NCBI RefSeq assembly: GCF_015206815.1
Contig: NZ_JADEXZ010000012.1
Location: 36,175-100,174 of the forward strand
Length of the DNA: 64,000 nucleotides
Origin: Fortiea sp. LEGE XX443
GTDB lineage: Bacteria > Cyanobacteriota > Cyanobacteriia > Cyanobacteriales > Nostocaceae
Direction of reading: 5' to 3'
This document shows, one piece after another, positions 38,401-49,000 of the stretch. A program made the translations under genes and the position numbers. The stretch's first letter is position 1. Each line of letters opens with the position of its first letter. Below the pieces are notes generated by a model, which saw only the letters and a list, made by a program, of their open reading frames with translations, searched no databases and was not told where the DNA came from.

Positions 38401-40013
38401 AGCAAGTTAGTATTTACGATAACTTCTTTGAATTGGGTGGCGATTCGATTATTAGTATTCAGGCGATCGCTAAAGCTAATCAAGTTGGTTTACGCCTCAC
38501 TCCAAAGCAAATTTTTGAATATCAAACCATTGCTAAATTAGCGTTAGTAGCAGATACTAAATACAAGACAGAATCAGAACAAGGATTAGTAATTGGTAGT
38601 GTACCTCTCACCCCAATTCAAAATAGCTTTTTTGCCCAAAATTTACTTGAACCCCACTATTATAATCAATCATTTTTGCTGGAATTACTGGAAGATATTG
38701 AGCCTCGTATTTTACAGCGAGCAATACAGCATTTACTAGTACACCATGACGCACTACGCCTACGTTTTCGACCAACAGCTAATGGTTGGGAATCGTTTAA
38801 TACTAGTGTTGAGCCAGAAATTCCATTTACTAAATTCGATTTTTCTCATCTACCCCAAGAGCAACAAAAAGCAGCTATTGAAGCCAAAGCAACAGAATTA
38901 CAGGCAAGTTTGGATTTATCAAATGATTCCATAGTGAGGGTGGCACTATTTGAGTTAGGTTCTCAGCAAAATGACCGCTTACTAATCATCATTCATCATT
39001 TGGCTGTTGATGGTGTTTCCTGGCGAATTTTATTGTCGGATTTGCAAACAGCTATAGAACAACTTCAGCAAAATCAAGCAATTCAATTAGCAGCAAAAAC
39101 CACTGCTTTTAAACAATGGAGTGAACATTTGCAAAAATATGCAAACACAAAAACATTGCAATCACAGTTAGATTTCTGGTGTTCTGATTCAAGACAGCGA
39201 GTTTCTCCTTTGCCAGTGGATTATCTGGGAAATTTAAATACTATATCCACAAGTAAAACTCTGTCAGTATTTCTCAATGAAACTGAAACACAAGCACTGC
39301 TGCAACAAGTACCAGCCAAGTACCATACACAAATAAATGATGTTTTATTAACAGCACTAGCAAAAACATTTACAGAATGGACAGGAAAAAAAACACTCTT
39401 AGTTAACTTAGAGGGACATGGACGAGAAGACATTTTTAATGATGTTGATTTATCTCGTACAGTCGGTTGGTTTACTACTGTGTTTCCAGCCCTGTTATAT
39501 CTAGAAAATAGTGCAACAGTTGGGGATGCTTTAAAAGCAATTAAAGAACAAATACGCACTATTCCCAATCGAGGTTTTGATTATGGTGTATTGCGTTATC
39601 TGTGCAGCGATACTGCTGAAACTTTAGCTGCTATGCCAGAAGCTGAAGTTTGTTTCAACTATTTAGGACAATTTGACCAAGTTTTACAAGAGTCTTCTTT
39701 ATTCAAATTAGCTTCAGAATCGAGTGGTGCAGCACGCAGCCCTTTAGGAAGCCGCCGTTATTTATTTGATATTAATGGGTTTGTAAGTGGAGGCCGCTTG
39801 CAATTGGATTGGACTTATAGCACTGCAATTCATAAAGATACTACTGTGTCAAGCCTAGCCGATAAATTTGTCCAAGCACTGCGAGAAATTATTAGTTATT
39901 GTCAATCGGCTGATGCAGGAGGTTATACCCCTTCTGATTTCTCCAAAGCAAAGGTAAGCCAAAAAGACCTTGACTTTTTACTGGCAAAAATCAACCGTGG
40001 GAGTGGGAAGTAA
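35418..40013 (+). CDS. NRPS interface-A(Asp)-PCP-E
   Basis: 1531 aa. Residues 1-440 are condensation-like, but HHxxxDG is replaced by AISAICADRIS (about 136-146). This is the hallmark of an inactive or interface domain. A (about 465-960) has an unusual A4 region FAADLGNT and pocket D-L-T-K-I-G-H-V-G-K, the aspartate code. PCP reads LGGDSIISIQ, the D-before-Ser form seen ahead of epimerases. E (about 1060-1520) has HHLAVDG, LEGHGRED, GWFTT and FNYLG. Peptide bond formation must use the C domain ending the previous NRPS. The product would be D-Asp, beta-hydroxylated if the adjacent oxygenase docks here. An SDR5-like insertion lies at 37471-37502. Confidence 0.94.
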   Translation: MQGLSIEGFQISSQQKRLWLLQQENNHQPYRVQCAVLIEGIIEYTILEKAIHNVWAKYEILRTSFPTVEGMTVPLQAIEEKVSIKFNYYSDTEIQEINIETLCEINDKFYFDLEKGFTSQINVIKKSDHQYLLQIAISAICADRISLHHLLGDISASYDAYLQEHEREDTPLQYVDIAAWQNELLLEKEAGIAREYWRKQKVSDSLIGKLPNEKKVNQKAIFEPKVISIKFDSTTTNNIAAIAQKYNVDIATVLIACWQILLWRLTNKSEPVLAWCGDGRNYEELHSAVGLLAKSLPIRIQPREEHILADILKQLDEAINQVSQWQDFFNPEEFFAENEDSQQSLFLPFAFEFVSQPSKYFAGKVSFSIQKIYSCIERFKVKLLCWQQSDSLTAELYYDANLFEQKDIERLATQFQTLLISVINNSKTSIAQLEILSPQERQQLLGEFNNTKTAPSPYSCIHHWIEAQANKTPNNIAVVFGHQHLTYQELNAKANNLAHHLISLGVKPETIVALCVERSLDMIVGILGILKADAAYLPLEPSLPEAALAFRLQDAQVSVLLTQKHLVEQMNFQARVVLIDADINDSLQNNILKPATSENLAYVIYTSGSTGKPKGVAVEHRQIVNYVNSILEKLNLTGVANFATVSTFAADLGNTAIFSALCTGGCLHIVAEECATDPVAFAEYCDELRSAAGDRNAIDCLKIVPSHLSALLSGSHPEKLLPRQRLILGGEAANWDLIKRVHELAPECKIFNHYGPTETTVGVLTYPVEEISSDTPSNTVPLGRPLANTQIYLLDNYYQLVPFGATGEIYIGGDNVARGYINQQELTNERFIPNPFSSEPDARLYKTGDLGRYQADGNLEFLGRIDDQIKLHGYRIELGEIEAVLRQHPQVREGVVVAKEAHPGKKQLVAYIVGQKELKSVELRDFVKQKLPDYMLPSQFVFLKALPLTANGKIDKKALPAIDTVNPELQADFVAPRTPIEIALAKIWSELLNLEQVSIYDNFFELGGDSIISIQAIAKANQVGLRLTPKQIFEYQTIAKLALVADTKYKTESEQGLVIGSVPLTPIQNSFFAQNLLEPHYYNQSFLLELLEDIEPRILQRAIQHLLVHHDALRLRFRPTANGWESFNTSVEPEIPFTKFDFSHLPQEQQKAAIEAKATELQASLDLSNDSIVRVALFELGSQQNDRLLIIIHHLAVDGVSWRILLSDLQTAIEQLQQNQAIQLAAKTTAFKQWSEHLQKYANTKTLQSQLDFWCSDSRQRVSPLPVDYLGNLNTISTSKTLSVFLNETETQALLQQVPAKYHTQINDVLLTALAKTFTEWTGKKTLLVNLEGHGREDIFNDVDLSRTVGWFTTVFPALLYLENSATVGDALKAIKEQIRTIPNRGFDYGVLRYLCSDTAETLAAMPEAEVCFNYLGQFDQVLQESSLFKLASESSGAARSPLGSRRYLFDINGFVSGGRLQLDWTYSTAIHKDTTVSSLADKFVQALREIISYCQSADAGGYTPSDFSKAKVSQKDLDFLLAKINRGSGK
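37471..37502. repeat. SDR5-like insertion in HIP1 (in frame, Asp A domain)
   Basis: GCGAT + 24 bp + CGC. Removing the 24 bp restores a HIP1 octamer and the reading frame. It adds ELRSAAGD between conserved strands of the A domain; the paralogous Asp A domain at ~51.4 kb lacks it. Confidence 0.8.
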
Positions 40014-40018
40014 AACAT

Positions 40019-43000
40019 ATGAAAGCTGAAAACATCCAAGATATTTATGAACTGTCACCACTACAACAGGGCATTCTCTTTCATAGTTTGTATGCTCCCG
40101 AATCGGCTGTTTATTTTGTCCAGTTATGTTACTCTCTAAAAGGTAATTTTAATGTTGTAGCCTTTGAAAGAGCTTGGCAAGAAGTAGTCAAACGTCACAC
40201 TGTTTTACGCACGGCTTTTTATTGGGAAAATTTAGAAAAGCCTTTACAGGTTGTGCATCGAGAAGTCGAAGTATCGTTAATTCAACACGATTGGCGAGAT
40301 ATTAATTCAAATGAGCAGTCGCAGAAATTGCAGGATTTTTTGGAGAGCGATGGGCTACGCCCCGCCAAAGGCGATCGCACCTGCAATTTTGACCTGACAC
40401 AACCATGCTTAATGCGACTGAATTTAATTCGCTGTACCGATGATTACTATTACTTTATTTGGAGTAAACACCATCTCATTTTAGACGGTTGGTCAACAGC
40501 TTTAGTCTTAAAAGAAGTCGTAGGAATTTACCAATTACTTTGCCAAGGTAAAGATTTACCTTTAGTATTAGAGAGTTCTTTTGGTAATTATATTGGTTGG
40601 TTACAACAACAGGATTTAAATAAAGCAAAAGAATTTTGGCAACAGTCATTACAGGGCTTTACAGCACCCACACCCCTAATTAATTTAAATAGTGAAAACT
40701 CATCCAACCAACCAGATAAATACAATCAGCAATTAATCAAGCTTTCGCAAACAACCACCGCAGCACTACAATCTTTAGCCAGACAAAATCAACTCACACT
40801 TAACACCCTTGTTCAAGGAGCTTACGCTCTACTTTTAAGCCGCTACAGTAGAGAAATAGATATAGTTTATGGTGTGACATTCTCCGGTCGTCCAGCAGAT
40901 TTAGCCAAAGCCGAATCTATAGTGGGGATGTTTATCAATACCCTACCTGTACGAGTGAAAATTGATGCTGAAGAATCTTTATTATCTTGGTTGAGAAAAT
41001 TACAATCACAACTAGCAGAAATACGGCAATATGAATATAGCCCACTGGTAGATGTACAAGGTTGGAGCGAAGTACCGCGAGGTTTACCTTTATTTGAAAG
41101 CATATTAGTATTTGAGAATTATCCCATTGACACTGCATTAAAAAATGGGATGCAAAATTTAGAGATTCAATCTATTAGTTCGGTTGATAATACTAACTAT
41201 CCTTTGACAGTAACAGTTATACCTGCTTCTGAGTTGGAAGTAACAATATCTTATAATTGCGATGCCTGCGGCGGGCTACGCCAACGCTTTCATCCAGATA
41301 CTATCACCCGGATGCTGGGGCATCTTGTCACTCTATTAGAGAATATGATTGCAGATGTTAATCAGCCTATGGCTTCATTGCCGATGTTGACAGAAGTTGA
41401 GAAACATCAACTATTAGTAGAGTGGAATAATACTCAAGTTGACTATCCCCAAGATAAGTGTATTCATCAATTATTTGAGGAACAGGTAGAAAAAACACCA
41501 GATGCAGTTGCAGTAGTATTTGTAGACGCGCAAAGCGCGGCTTCTCGTTCGCGTAGCGTCTCCGACAGGAGAAGAGTAGGTCAACATTTAACTTATAAAG
41601 AACTAAATCAACGAGCCAATCAACTAGCAAATTACCTCCAAAAATTGGGTGTTACTTCAGAGGTTTTAGTAGGGATTTGTATAGAACGTTCCTTAGAAAT
41701 GCTAGTTGGTATCTTAGGCATTCTCAAAGCTGGTGGTGCATATATTCCTCTTGATCCCAGCTATCCCCAACAGCGTCTAGCCTTCATGTTAAAAGATGCT
41801 CAATTATCAATCCTCATAACTAAACAAAACTTAGTAGCAACCTTACCACCACACCAAGCTCAAATAGTATGCCTAGATAGCGACTGGGAGAAAATTAGCC
41901 AACACAGCCTTGATAATCTAACAAACAAAACTAATACTAAAAATCTAGCTTATGTAATTTATACTTCTGGCTCAACTGGTCAACCCAAAGGAGTGCAAAT
42001 CACTCATGGTAGCTTAGTTAATTTCTTAAGCACCATGCGCCAAACTCCAGGGCTAAATCAAGAAGATATTTTCTTATCAGTTACTACATTATCTTTTGAT
42101 ATTGCTGCACTAGAATTATATTTACCGCTTATTGTTGGCGCTCGTGTAGTGATTGTTAGCCGTGAAGTTGCTACTGACGGCATTCGCTTATTAAAAGAAC
42201 TTATATTATCTAACGCCACAGTCATGCAAGCTACACCCGCAACTTGGCGGATGCTTTTAGCAGCGGGATGGGAAAGCAGTCAGCAACTCAAAATTTTATG
42301 TGGTGGTGAAGCGTTAGATAGTAACCTGGCTCATCAGTTGCTAGAACGTAGCAAACAAGTTTGGAATTTATACGGCCCCACAGAAACAACTATTTGGTCA
42401 TCTGTCCATAAGGTAGAAAATACGAACCAGTCGCGTCTACAGAATATTATTTCAATTGGTCGCCCCATTGCCAATACAGAATTTTATATCCTTGACCAAA
42501 ACCAACAGTTAGTTCCTGTAGGAGTTCCTGGCGAATTACATATTGGCGGAGCCGGACTAGCACGAGGCTATCTCAACCGTCCTGAATTAACCCAAGAAAA
42601 GTTTATTACCAATCCCTTTAGCCATCAACCAGATGTACGCCTTTACAAAACTGGTGATTTAGCTCGTTATCTGCCTAATGGAGAGTTAGAGTACATTGGT
42701 CGCATTGATAACCAAGTCAAACTCAGGGGATTCCGAATTGAACTGGGAGAAATTGAAGCCGCTATCAATCAACACCCATCTGTATCAACAAGTGCGGTTG
42801 TAGTGCGCCAAGATGAATCCGCCAACCAAAGTTTAGTAGCTTATATAACTCTCCATTCAAACAAAATAGTAACAATCACTGAACTGCGCCGCTTCTTAGA
42901 GTTAAAGCTACCAAACTATATGGTTCCAATTGCTATTGTGGTGTTAGAGACGTTACCGTTAACACCCAATGGCAAGATAGACAGACGAGCATTGCCAGCA

Positions 43001-46000
43001 CCTAACCTCACACAACTAATATCTGAATCTAATTTTGTAGCTCCTGCCACACCAGTGGAAGAAATGCTTGCTGGAGTTTGGGCGGAGGTACTAGGTTTAG
43101 AAAAGGTAGGTGTAAAAGATAACTTTTTTGAGTTAGGGGGACATTCCCTACTGGCAACTCGTGTTATATCCCAGATCAGGCAAGTATTTGAGGTAGAGAT
43201 ACCTTTACGTCGCTTGTTTGAGTTGCCCACAGTAAGCGAGTTAGGTAAAGAGATTCAAACAGCAATTAATGCCGACAAAGGATTAGAAGTACCACCTATC
43301 AAGAGTATTGCGCGATCGCCAAAATTACCCCTATCATTTGCCCAACAGCGATTATGGTTTCTTAACCAGTTCGAGCCGAATAGCCCTTTTTACAATATTC
43401 CTGCTGCTGTGCGCCTAGAAGGGCAATTAAATCTCGCAGCACTAGAACAGAGTTTTAATGAAATTCTCCGCCGTCACGAAGTCTTACGAACTAATTTCCA
43501 AACAGTCGAAGGGCAAGCCATAGCAGTTATTTCACCCACAACACAGCAGCTATTAACAGTAATTGACCTGAGCGAATTACCTTCAGCCCAACGTGAAACC
43601 AAGGTTAGACAACTAGCCCTAGCAGAAGCGCAACGGCCATTTAACCTGGAGGCTGACACTCTGCTACGAGTAAAATTACTCCGGCTGAGTAAACAGGAAT
43701 ATGTAGCATTATTAACCATGCATCATATTGTCTCTGATGGTTGGTCAATGGATGTGCTTGTACGTGAAGTAGCAACACTATACCAAGCTTTTTGTAACGG
43801 GCAACCTTCACCTCTACCCGAACTCGAAATTCAGTATGCAGACTTCGCAGCTTGGCAGAGGCAATGGCTTGAGGGAGAAGCACTAGAAACCCAGCTTGCT
43901 TACTGGCTAAAACAGCTAGATGGTGCGCCAGGAGTACTAGAGTTACCAACTGACTACCCTCGACCAGCTATTCAATCTTCCCGTGGTGCCATTCATTCTT
44001 TCTGCTTGTCTTCAGACCAATTTCTGGCGTTGAAATCTTTGAGCCAACAGCAGGGAAGTACCTTGTTCATGACTTTGTTAGCAGCTTTTAAAATACTGCT
44101 ACACCGCTACACCGGCAGCAATGATATTGTCATCGGTTCTCCCATCGCTAATCGTAACCACAGTCAGATAGAAGGGTTAATTGGTTTCTTTGCCAATACA
44201 TTAGTGTTGCGGACTAATTTAGAAGGTAATCCCAGTTTTCAAGAGTTGCTGCATCGGGTTAAAGAAGTAGCCTTAGGGGCTTATACCCACCAAGATACGC
44301 CGTTTGAAGTGCTAGTGGAAAAAATACAGCCACAACGAAACTTAAGCCATACACCTCTATTCCAAGTAATGTTTGTGCTGCAAAATGCACAAAATTCAGA
44401 AATCGAGTTACCGGGTTTGATCTTAAGTACTCTCGAAAATGACAGTGCGACTGCAAAGTTCGATTTGACCTTGGAGATGAAAGAAACGGCCGAGGGATTA
44501 GTCGGAACTCTGAAGTACAGTATTGACTTATTCGAGCCGCAAACTATACAAAAAATGACAGGGCATTTACAGACATTACTATCTGAGATCATTGCCAACC
44601 CAGAACAAAAACTTTCTGAATTACCCCTATTAACACAAACTGAGCAACATCAACTATTAGTAGAGTGGAATCAAACGCAAGCTGATTATCCCCAAGACAA
44701 ATGTATTCATCAACTATTTGAAGCACAGGTAGAAAAAACCCCGGATGCAGTTGCAGTAGTCTTTGAAAACCAGCAACTCACTTATCGAGAACTAAATCAG
44801 CAAGCTAACCAACTAGCCCATTATTTGCAAAAATTGGGTGTTGGCCCAGAGGCATTAGTGGGGATTTGTGTAGAACGTTCCCTGGAAATGCTAGTGGGAC
44901 TATTAGGTATTCTCAAGGCAGGTGGTGCATATGTGCCGTTAGATCCTAACTATCCCTCTAAGCGATTGGCTTGGATGATTGAAGATTCGCAGTTGTCAGT
45001 TGTTTTCACACAAAGCCACTTGCTAGTAGGACTGTCAAAATATCAAGCCAAAGTAGTTTGCCTAGACAATGATTGGCAGACAATTGCCCAAGAATGCGAT
45101 GCTAATCCAGATGTTGATGTCATACCTAACAACTTAGCTTACATCATCTACACATCTGGATCTACAGGTAAGCCCAAAGGTGTACAAATTCTGCATCAAG
45201 CAGTGGTCAATTTCCTAACTTCAATTCGTGAAGTCCCAGGGCTAACTGCACAAGACATTTTGCTTGCGGTTACAACTATTTCTTTTGACATCGCCGTTCT
45301 CGAACTTTTTTTACCAATTGTAGTTGGGGCAAGAATTGTCTTAGCAAGTAGAGAAGTTGTTACCGACGCAACCCAGTTAATTAAATTACTAACGGAATCT
45401 AGGGCAACTGTGATGCAAGCCACACCGGCAACTTGGCGAATGCTATTAGCAGCCGATTGGCAGGGTAATCAACAGTTGAAAATTCTCTGTGGTGGAGAAG
45501 CACTGCCTCGAACCTTGGTAAATCAACTCTTGGCAAGAAGTGCCTCAGTTTGGAATATGTATGGCCCCACAGAGACAACAATCTGGTCAGCCGTGGAATT
45601 GATAGAATCTACAGATATACCAGTTTGCATTGGTCATCCGATCGCAAATACCCAAATTTACTTAATCGATCCAAATTCATACCACAACAGTAGTTCAATT
45701 CAGCTTGTTCCAGTTGGCTTGCCAGGAGAGTTACTGATTGGAGGAGCCGGTTTAGCAAGAGGCTACCTCAATCATCCAGAATTAACCACTGATAAATTTA
45801 TACCCAACCCATTCAGCAAAGAAGCAGGAGCGCGGTTATACAAAACTGGAGATTTGGCTTGCTATCTTCCCAATGGAAAAATTGAGTTTCTGGGACGAAT
45901 TGACCATCAAATCAAGGTAAACGGCTACCGCATAGAACTTGGAGAGATTGAAGTAGTCCTCAGCCAGCATCCAGCAATACAAGAGACTGTAGTTGTTGTC

Positions 46001-49000
46001 CAGACGGATGAACATGACAAAAAGCGTATCGTAGGTTATTTGGTTACACGCGAACAGGTTGCTGCACCTTCAACTAGTGAACTGCGCCGCTTCCTGAGCC
46101 AAAAGTTACCTGAATACATGATACCTTCTGTATTTGTGCAGATAGCAGCTTTACCACTGACACCAAATGGCAAAGTAGATAGAAAAGCATTGCCAGTACC
46201 TGATGATGTTAGGACAGAATTAGACAAACAGTTTATGGCTCCCCGTACTTTTGTGGAAAGCAAATTAGCTCAAATTTGGGCTGAAGTTCTGCGTGTAGAG
46301 CAGGTGGGTATTTATGACAATTTCTTCGATTTAGGCGGAGATTCTATCCTCACTATTCAAATTATTGCCAAAGCTAACCAGTCAGGTTTACAGCTAACGC
46401 CTAAACAGTTATTCCAGTACCAAAATATTGCCGAGTTAGCTGGTGTGTGCATTACAAATGAAGCAACTCTACCAGAGCAAAGACTCATCACAGGAAATGT
46501 ACCTCTAACACCTGTCCAGCAGTGGTTTTTTGAGCAGAATTTGATAAATCCACACCACGATAACCAAGCTGTTTTGCTAGAGGTACAACAAGAACTTGAC
46601 CCGCAACTATTAAATCAAGCACTACAGCAGTTAGTAATTCATCATGATGCTCTCCGGCTGAGGTTTGAGCAAAAAGAATCAGGTTGGCAGCAGTTCCATG
46701 CTCCAGTTGATGACACAGTATCTTTTTCATTGATAGATTTATCAGAAATCCCACAAAATGAGCAAAAATCTGCTTTAGAAGCGGCAGCTAACGAATTACA
46801 GTCCAGTCTGAATTTATTCCAAGGCTCTCTAGTAAAAGCGGCTCTTTTTAATTTGGGTGATAAACAACACAGTCGTATATTGGTAGCTATTCATCATTTG
46901 GTTGTCGATGGTGTTTCTTGGCGAATTTTACTTGAAGATTTAGAAACAGCTTACACACAGTTAAGCCGAGGTGAGACAATTAAACTGCCTGCAAAGACGA
47001 CTTCTTTCAAAAAATGGTCGGAAAAGCTCCGAGAGTATGCTAACTCAACAGTAGCAAAAAAAGAGTTGGATTACTGGCTGGAAAAGGCTACCAAACAAGT
47101 TTCTTCTGTGCCAATAGATTTTTCAGGAGGCGCGAATACAGTAGCTTCAACTGGTGTCGTCTCCGTGAAACTGAATGTTGAAGAAACAAAACTGCTACTA
47201 AAAGAAGTACCATCTGCTTATCGCATCCAAATTAATGATGTTTTACTAACCGCCTTGGTTCAGGCATTTGCACAATGGACAGGTGATAAGTCGCTTTTGA
47301 TTCATCTAGAGGGTCGCAATCGAGAAGACATTTTTGATGATGTCGATTTGTCGCGTACCGTGGGTTGGGTTACGTCGCTATTCCCTGTATTGTTAGATAT
47401 CAGAGAAACTTCCTCTGTCGGAGAGGCCCTGAAAGTAGTTAAAGAACAACTCCGGGCTATACCTAATCGGGGTATTGGTTATGGTACATTGCGCTACACT
47501 TGCGAGAACACTACTATCGCTAAATCACTGCGAATTCCCCAATCGGAAGTAGTGTTCAACTATTTAGGTGATTTTGACCAAACACTTGCAGAATCATCAT
47601 TATTTAAATTTGCTACAGAGTCTTGTGGGTCAACACGCAGTGTGCAAAACAACCGCAACGAACTGCTAGAGATTAACGGTTTCGTAGTAGATGGTCAGTT
47701 GCAAGTCAATTGGAGTTATAGCGAAGAACTTCATCGTCGTTCAACGATCGCAGCTTTGAGTGAGAGTTTTGTTGATGCTTTGCGATCGCTCATTACTCAC
47801 TGTACCAGTCCAGCAGTAGGAGGATACACACCTTCAGATTTTCCCCTAGTAACAATAAATCAACAACAACTTGATGATTTGCTGCAAAAACAACAGCAAA
47901 TCGAAGATATTTATCCTCTTTCACCAATGCAGCAGGGTATGCTTTTTCACACCCTGTATGACCAAAATTCAGCAGCTTATGTTACCCAAACTAGCTGTAT
48001 TCTACGTGGGAAACTGGACTTATCGGCTTTTCAGCAAGCATGGCAAAAATTAATTGAACGACATACAATTTTGCGTACTGCTTTTTATTGGGAAGGATTA
48101 GATACACCTCTACAGGTTGTACTAAAACACATTGACCTACCATATCAGCAACAAGATTGGCGAGAACTCACCCCCAATGATCAGCAAACACGTCTAGAAA
48201 TACTTCTAGAAACAGACTATAAACAAGGCTTCAATCTTGCGATCGCACCACTGATGCGCCTGATATTAATTCAATTGGCTGATGATACTTATCTATTCAT
48301 CTGGAGTCATCACCACCTATTATTAGATGGATGGTCTACACCTGTACTTCTACAAGAAGTATTTGTACTTTACCAAGCATTTTGCCGCAATCAATTCCCG
48401 TCTTTGGAAAAGATTCGCCCCTATCGTGATTACATTGCTTGGCTACAGCAACAAGACTTTTTGGAAGCACAAAACTTTTGGCGAAGGGTGCTTAAAGGAT
48501 TTACTACTCCAACAGCTTTTGGAATCAACAGGAATTCTCAAAAATCTGTTAATGACAACCCAGAATACCACGAGCAAGAAATTAAGTTATCCCTAGCAAC
48601 AACTACCGCTTTACAGTTATTGGTAAAGCAAAATAAATTAACTTTAAATACTGTATTACAAGGGGCTTGGGCGTTACTTTTGAGCCATTATAGTAGCAAC
48701 AAAGATGTCATATTTGGGGCTACAGTTTCTAATCGCCCGGCAGCTTTGATAGGTGTTGAATCAATGGTAGGGCTGTTTATAAATACTCTGCCAGTACGAG
48801 TGCAAATATTCCATCACGAAAATCTCATATCTTGGCTCCAGCAAATTCAATCACAACAAGTCGAAACCAGACACTATGAATACACGCCTCTCGCGGATAT
48901 ACATAAATTTAGTGAAGTTCCCCAAGGAGTTTCATTATTTGAAAGCGTAATGGTGTTTGAAAATTTTCCCAACAATTCATCTTTACAGGATGAATTAGAC

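Noticed and set aside
43474..43949. Open frames on the minus strand within NRPS genes (several, 60-105 codons)
   Set aside because: They lie antisense to well-conserved NRPS domains and show no independent protein features.
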